Positions 5,734-6,162 of a DNA stretch of 6,162 nucleotides are shown here, piece after piece (the first letter of the stretch is position 1; each line of letters opens with the position of its first letter). Location: the NCBI GenBank assembly GCA_934437695.1, contig CAKSAW010000065.1:1-6162 (forward strand), read 5' to 3'. A program made the translations under genes and the position numbers. Under the pieces are notes generated by a model. It saw nothing but the letters and a program-made list of their open reading frames with translations, had not been told where the DNA came from and did not search any database. The DNA is from an uncultured Blautia sp. (GTDB lineage: Bacteria > Bacillota > Clostridia > Lachnospirales > Lachnospiraceae).

Positions 5734-6162
5734 GTACTTTAACAAATGTTCTTGAGAGAAATGTAGCAGAGATTGAAAATAATGCAGATATGACTGAGGG
5801 CAGATTCCGTCTGGGGCATCATCTGATGCCGCCAGCCGGATGGCTGAATGATCCCAATGGTCTGTGTTGGTATAAAGGCAGATACCATGTATTTTTTCAG
5901 TATGCACCTTTTGATGTGGAAGGCGGACTGAAGTTCTGGGGACATTATACAAGTGAAGATCTGGTGGACTGGAAATATGAAGGGACAGCTCTTTATCCGG
6001 ATTCTCCGTACGATTGTCATGGTGTTTATTCAGGCTCTGCGCTGGTGGAAGCCGAAAAGCTTCATTTATTTTTTACAGGAAATGTAAAAATTGATGGTGA
6101 TTATGACTATATCAATGAAGGACGTGAGACAAGCACACTTCATGTGGAAAGTGAAGATGGAA
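5730..6162 (+). CDS. scrB: Sucrose-6-phosphate hydrolase (GH32), 3' end outside window
   Basis: This enzyme hydrolyses sucrose 6-phosphate, made by the upstream permease, to glucose 6-phosphate and fructose in the cytoplasm. The frame stays open to the window edge, giving 144 complete codons of a protein that is usually about 450-500 residues. GH32 marks are GHHLMPPAGWLNDPNG (29-44), with the catalytic nucleophile Asp41 in WLNDPNG, then GRYHVFFQYAPFDVEGGLKF (50-69), WGHYTSEDLVDW and DCHGVYSGSALV. The later RDP and EC motifs would lie beyond the window. The ATG at 5730 overlaps the scrA stop as ATGA, and GGAG at 5718-5721 lies eight bases upstream, indicating translational coupling. FDVEGGLKFWGHYTS and DCHGVYSGSA favour sucrose-6-phosphate hydrolase over levanase or extracellular invertase, and no signal peptide is present. 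Confidence 0.93.
   Translation, partial: MSTLTNVLERNVAEIENNADMTEGRFRLGHHLMPPAGWLNDPNGLCWYKGRYHVFFQYAPFDVEGGLKFWGHYTSEDLVDWKYEGTALYPDSPYDCHGVYSGSALVEAEKLHLFFTGNVKIDGDYDYINEGRETSTLHVESEDG

Noticed and set aside
5653..6020. Two overlapping minus-strand open frames opposite the scrA end and scrB start
   Set aside because: The + strand encodes clear IIA and GH32 motifs, and these shadows have no recognisable domains.

Overview
The window looks like chromosomal DNA of an endospore-forming, AT-rich member of the Clostridia, most likely Lachnospiraceae. This rests on the coding style (A/T-rich, many ATA and AGA codons, strong AGGAGG-type ribosome binding sites), a SpoIID/SpoIIQ sporulation pair, and a Firmicutes-type sucrose PTS locus. 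All genes I accept are on the + strand. I see no mobile element, CRISPR array, tRNA or rRNA.

Positions 1-620: a leader with an imperfect hairpin (77-125), then a 77-residue single-pass membrane protein of unknown function (207-440). Its stop codon lies in the loop of a perfect 17-bp inverted repeat (421-461). A second hairpin (458-501) follows directly, sharing four bases with the first.

Positions 622-2450: a spoIID-like gene followed by a spoIIQ-like gene of the LytM/M23 fold. In other spore formers these act in engulfment of the forespore: SpoIID as a peptidoglycan lytic transglycosylase, SpoIIQ as the forespore half of the SpoIIQ-SpoIIIAH channel. Both copies look catalytically degenerate. 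The SpoIID position that is the catalytic Glu in Bacillus is Gln here, and SpoIIQ has lost every zinc-binding position of M23 peptidases. A probable terminator closes this unit.

Positions 2471-6162: a sucrose utilisation locus made of a LacI-family repressor with its own promoter, an AT-rich regulatory region, a sucrose-specific PTS permease carrying IIB, IIC and IIA in one chain, and the start of a GH32 sucrose-6-phosphate hydrolase that runs off the window end. The permease would import and phosphorylate sucrose. The hydrolase, translationally coupled through an ATGA overlap, would split sucrose 6-phosphate into glucose 6-phosphate and fructose. Two near-identical CG-centred 20-bp sites, 134 bp apart, flank the predicted permease promoter and are the obvious operators for the repressor. 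The downstream one also fits the CcpA cre consensus.

The genes belong to well-known families and I do not see a wholly new system. The most notable points are the paired loss of catalytic residues in the SpoIID/SpoIIQ couple, the unknown small membrane protein with its stop-codon hairpin, and the two-operator layout.
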